A model generated the notes under the pieces. The model saw only the letters and a list, made by a program, of their open reading frames with translations, had not been told where the DNA came from and searched no databases. Shown in pieces: positions 6,740-9,308 of a DNA stretch of 9,308 nucleotides; positions within the stretch are counted from its first letter, which is position 1; each line of letters opens with the position of its first letter. The stretch is from Candidatus Zixiibacteriota bacterium (GTDB lineage: Bacteria; Zixibacteria; MSB-5A5; GN15; FEB-12): the NCBI GenBank assembly GCA_003641415.1, contig QNAG01000100.1, positions 1 to 9,308 on the forward strand, given 5' to 3'. The position numbers and the translations under genes were made by a program.

Positions 6740-7354
6740 TTACTGTGTTAACCTCAGGAAATCAGACAACAGAAATTCTACGCGGCCAATTAATGTCGAC
6801 ATGCGAGACATGACTGTATAGCCAAAGGTTGTACCGAAAAAGGACATCAGGAAATACGTTCCCACCTTGGCAGCTCCCCCAAGAGCTCCTTTATGCTCAC
6901 GGCTAAAGTAAAAGTATACCAAAGTGGTTAAAACACCTACCAGCACAGCAATAAGCGATATGTCAGGCAAACCAGATTCGGTCACCAACGGACCAACAGT
7001 GGCTGATATTTGCCTGAGCGTGCGAGCTTCGAGCATAGCCGGAATGGCCACTCCAGCGCCGGACCCTATCAGGACTGCAATAGGAATACGCGACAAAGGC
7101 GCTGTCCTCTTGTGAAAACGGCCAAACATCATTACTCCAAGAGCCAGAGGTATAATCAATGGCCACTTAGCATCCTGAGTGAGTGGAACAAACAGCAGAT
7201 CCATCAGAGTATTAGTCCATGTAATAACCAAGAAGTAGCCAATCGAAACACCGATCAATAGCGACTCCGCCATTTTGTAGGCCGGATTATCCCTGTAAAG
7301 GAAACTAAAGATGGCCAGTGTCAGCAATCCGGCAATGATTACACCCCAGTCCAT
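6740..7354 (-). CDS. Polytopic membrane protein of unknown function (204 aa)
   Basis: I cannot name a function. Hydrophobic segments lie at about residues 4-20, 30-56, 64-78, 88-107, 132-150 and 163-182, suggesting about six spans. Polar features include the loop KGALGGAAKVG (155-165) and the C-terminal block SRMSTLIGRVEFLLSD (183-198), which looks structured rather than random. There are no transporter or enzyme motifs that I recognise. Its ATG overlaps the TGA of the 271-aa gene (TGATG), and GGAGG (7364-7368) lies 9 nt upstream, so it is coupled to its neighbour. Context suggests a subunit of an envelope complex with the DUF6754-like, 207-aa and 271-aa proteins. Its C-terminal block has weak ungapped similarity to the end of the 207-aa protein. 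Confidence 0.88.
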   Translation of the reverse strand: MDWGVIIAGLLTLAIFSFLYRDNPAYKMAESLLIGVSIGYFLVITWTNTLMDLLFVPLTQDAKWPLIIPLALGVMMFGRFHKRTAPLSRIPIAVLIGSGAGVAIPAMLEARTLRQISATVGPLVTESGLPDISLIAVLVGVLTTLVYFYFSREHKGALGGAAKVGTYFLMSFFGTTFGYTVMSRMSTLIGRVEFLLSDFLRLTQ

Positions 7355-8169
7355 CAGGAACTTCCTCCATCTTTCCGTCGCCCCCGGAAATAGATGATAT
7401 TCCCAACGATGATTAGCAGCACAACATATATATGAGCCACCGATTGTGCCAGCATACTGCGTTTGCCGGAACCTCCAATGCCGATTAGCTTTTCGTATTC
7501 AGCGGCCCCTCGAAGTCCACCGAACATAGCGTGCAATTGACCCGAAGCCAGGTAGGGATCATACGTAGTCATCATGGCAGCAGTCACTGCTGCTGAAACC
7601 TTGACGTTGTAGCGGCTCGCCCCATACTCGATCCAGTGGGTGGTCAGAGAACCATCAGCAATCGAAATTACACCGGCAATGTCATTATAGTTCTTAATGT
7701 TTTGCAACATCTCGTGATCACGATAGGCGTAGCCAAGGTAATCCTCAGGATAGGTGTCGGGGATCGATTCCCCCATAGACAAGATAGCCGCAATGTACTG
7801 TGGCTTGAAACCGAGATAAACATAATCAATCCCATAGGTTTTGTCGTATTCGTCTGCAGTCTGGGTCATCAATCGGTAACCAATGCCGGTTCCTTCAGCC
7901 AATAGCGCAATACCGATAAGATTCAGGTCCCGCGAGAAGGTATGGCGCAACAAGGCCAGGGCTATTGGTCGTATCTCCGGAAGTGATGATGCTTCGTGAT
8001 CAAACGACACTATGACAGTCGCACCGGTTGGCAATGAATCAATGTAGTTAAACATTCGCTCTGTTTCGGGAGATACGCGCATATCAAGATTGACATTGGC
8101 TGCCATTGTGATAACAACTATTGCGAACAATCCAGAGAATATCCAATGGCGGCTGTTTAATCGCTTCAT
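7354..8169 (-). CDS. Membrane-anchored extracytoplasmic protein of unknown function (271 aa)
   Basis: No named function is recognised. A basic start (MKRLNSRHW) leads into a membrane segment at about residues 9-25. A mixed alpha/beta domain spans about 30-235, and a second membrane segment at about 243-262 is followed by RGRRK. By the positive-inside rule both ends are cytoplasmic and the domain is outside. The domain contains beta-strand-like stretches (GATVIVSFDHEA, 49-60; LIGIALLAEG, 84-93; DYVYLGFKP, 115-123; GVISIADGS, 166-174) alternating with helices, as in a Rossmann-like fold. A distinctive GGLRGAAEYEKLIG (217-230) comes just before the second span. No catalytic triad or metal site is evident. 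Its ATG overlaps the upstream TGA (ATGA), with GGGGAG 6 nt before it. From memory, similar proteins accompany DUF6754 proteins in other uncultivated bacteria. Confidence 0.88.
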   Translation of the reverse strand: MKRLNSRHWIFSGLFAIVVITMAANVNLDMRVSPETERMFNYIDSLPTGATVIVSFDHEASSLPEIRPIALALLRHTFSRDLNLIGIALLAEGTGIGYRLMTQTADEYDKTYGIDYVYLGFKPQYIAAILSMGESIPDTYPEDYLGYAYRDHEMLQNIKNYNDIAGVISIADGSLTTHWIEYGASRYNVKVSAAVTAAMMTTYDPYLASGQLHAMFGGLRGAAEYEKLIGIGGSGKRSMLAQSVAHIYVVLLIIVGNIIYFRGRRKDGGSS

Positions 8170-8789
8170 TTATCGCTCCCCAGCCAAGTGCGCTCAATGC
8201 CTAAGATAACTCTCAGCGATGTTGTCAGTGACCCCAATCCGATACCAATCAAAATAGCGCGACGAGCGGCCATGGAAGGGTTACCCCGCACCCAGTCAGC
8301 TGCTTCGGTGATGAATTGCGGAACGATACCCTCGAGCGATGATCGGCTCGTAAGGGTAAGCAATGCTGCCGTCAACAAAACAGCCGCCGGAGCTGAACGT
8401 GCTCGGAAGCCACGAAATGAAGCTGATGCCACAAAAAAGGCCAGGAGGGCAAATACGGTTGACTGCATTGGAACCTGAACGTATTCGAACATCCACATGA
8501 ATGGCGAATTGCCCTTGATACCCCAGATAATTGCCAGAATAGGCATCACAGCCAACCCAACCAGAGAAATTATCCGGTAAGGTCGATTATCACCACGGCG
8601 TATGTTGCTTAGATTGATACGCACAAAACTGATAACACCCACTAACAACGTGATAGCGAAAATAATCTGCCAGTAGTCAATCATTACTGCTGTGTTCAGG
8701 GAACGGGCAGTCGGATGCTGCGAGAAATATAGCGCAAACAGAAGAGCCCCAAAAGCGAAACAGATGATCTGTGCTATGCGACGGCCCAT
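8166..8789 (-). CDS. Polytopic membrane protein of unknown function (207 aa)
   Basis: Function is unknown. From ATG 8789 the protein is 207 aa with about six hydrophobic segments, at residues 5-23, 39-57, 73-90, 108-124, 134-147 and 178-197. Arg-rich loops (RINLSNIRRGDNRPYR, 57-72; RGFRAR, 126-131) mark cytoplasmic sides. A frame extending to Met 8831 would overlap the DUF6754-like gene by 43 nt. ATG 8789 is preferred because it forms a TAATG stop/start overlap, has GGTGG (8798-8802) 8 nt upstream, and starts with MGRR before TM1. The end overlaps the next gene by ATGA. It most likely works with its operon neighbours in the membrane. No active-site motif is visible. Confidence 0.87.
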   Translation of the reverse strand: MGRRIAQIICFAFGALLFALYFSQHPTARSLNTAVMIDYWQIIFAITLLVGVISFVRINLSNIRRGDNRPYRIISLVGLAVMPILAIIWGIKGNSPFMWMFEYVQVPMQSTVFALLAFFVASASFRGFRARSAPAAVLLTAALLTLTSRSSLEGIVPQFITEAADWVRGNPSMAARRAILIGIGLGSLTTSLRVILGIERTWLGSDK

Positions 8790-9308
8790 TAGAAACGCCA
8801 CCAACTTGATGATTGATCCACAGTTACCCACAGAGTGGCGATAATCAATAATAGGACTAATAAGGTTTTCAGAATATCCTGAGCACGAACTGAAGCCAAA
8901 ATGGAGCGATCGCCAGAGAGATAGCCTGAAGCGGCAAAGAGCTCCTCACCGATAAGAACGTAGTCACATGCTACAATAAAGAATGAAAGCTGAATAGTTG
9001 AATCGGTTCCAGCAATTTGAATAGAGCCGTTGATATTGGCAGTTTCAGCTAAGATAAGCGACTCCGCCTCAAACGTGCCCAGCAGAAAAACTGAAGCTGG
9101 TTTCGTGCGACTTATTAACCCTTCCACAGCAGCAGCGTAGCCAAACTGCGAAGAACTAACATAGAAGATATCATCACTGCGATACCGATCAGGATAGCCA
9201 GCTTGTGCACAAGCCTCACGGACCACTTCCTGTGCCACCGTCATGATAACCGGGTCATGGGTTGGGTAGATAAGCCGGCAGTCATATTGAGCTGTTTTCC
9301 TGGCTACG
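8789..9308 (-). CDS. DUF6754-like membrane protein, C-terminal 172 residues (5' part outside window)
   Basis: The frame is open through the right edge: codons from 9307 down to the ATG at 9244 read VARKTAQYDCRLIYPTHD and onward with no stop. Met 9244 is therefore internal and the gene begins outside the window. The visible part has a soluble alpha/beta domain with FLLGTFEAESLILAETA (about residues 74-90), IQIAGT (96-101) and the acidic block CDYVLIGEELFAAS (114-127). A C-terminal membrane span (about 145-163) is followed by the tail DQSSSWWRF. From memory this matches the DUF6754 family of bacterial membrane proteins with no known function; I could not verify this. It is the first visible gene of the operon and its TAA overlaps the next ATG. 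The side of the membrane on which the domain lies cannot be settled without the N-terminus. Confidence 0.8.
   Translation of the reverse strand, partial: VARKTAQYDCRLIYPTHDPVIMTVAQEVVREACAQAGYPDRYRSDDIFYVSSSQFGYAAAVEGLISRTKPASVFLLGTFEAESLILAETANINGSIQIAGTDSTIQLSFFIVACDYVLIGEELFAASGYLSGDRSILASVRAQDILKTLLVLLLIIATLWVTVDQSSSWWRF

Noticed and set aside
8790..8831. A 14-residue N-terminal extension of the 207-aa membrane protein starting at 8831.
   Set aside because: It overlaps the end of the DUF6754-like gene. ATG 8789 has a TAATG coupling arrangement with a GGTGG ribosome binding site and a normal MGRR start before the first span.

Overview
The window is bacterial chromosomal DNA with moderate, slightly AT-leaning composition. 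Genes are tightly packed, with 1-8 nt start/stop overlaps, Shine-Dalgarno starts and one recognisable sigma70-type promoter. There are no rRNA or tRNA genes, CRISPR arrays or mobile elements, and no gene-free stretch reaches 300 bases. The taxon cannot be fixed from the sequence. From memory, the DUF6754-like membrane operon and general style fit an uncultivated bacterial lineage (for example Zixibacteria or relatives in the FCB group); this is a weak inference.

Layout. On the + strand, 1-153 is the end of leucyl-tRNA synthetase, followed by a DPM1-like family 2 glycosyltransferase (213-920). Everything from 925 to the right edge is on the - strand and converges on that glycosyltransferase, with only 4 nt between the two coding regions. 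Read in the direction of transcription (right to left), the - strand holds three blocks.

Block 1 is a membrane operon of unknown function: a DUF6754-like protein whose 5' part lies outside the window (9308-8789), a 207-aa polytopic protein (8789-8166), a 271-aa protein with an extracytoplasmic domain anchored at both ends (8169-7354), a 204-aa polytopic protein (7354-6740), and an easily missed 51-aa zinc-ribbon protein (6723-6568). The first three junctions are TAATG, ATGA and TGATG overlaps, so these proteins are probably made together as parts of one envelope complex.

Block 2 has its own candidate promoter (6521-6549). It encodes a NatA-like ABC ATPase (6492-5557), its ABC-2 permease (5564-4254) and a short D-alanyl-D-alanine carboxypeptidase (4244-3324). 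Together these form an exporter plus periplasmic cell-wall enzyme unit.

Block 3 starts from a good promoter (3227-3255) whose predicted start point is almost on the ATG, suggesting a leaderless mRNA. It encodes a divergent UDP-glucose/GDP-mannose dehydrogenase (3217-1919) and a GalE-like NAD-dependent sugar epimerase/dehydratase (1902-925). With the converging glycosyltransferase, this makes a small nucleotide-sugar and glycan module.

The part most likely to be undescribed is Block 1. All three of its complete larger proteins have no function I can assign, yet the gene order and overlaps indicate one multi-subunit membrane assembly.
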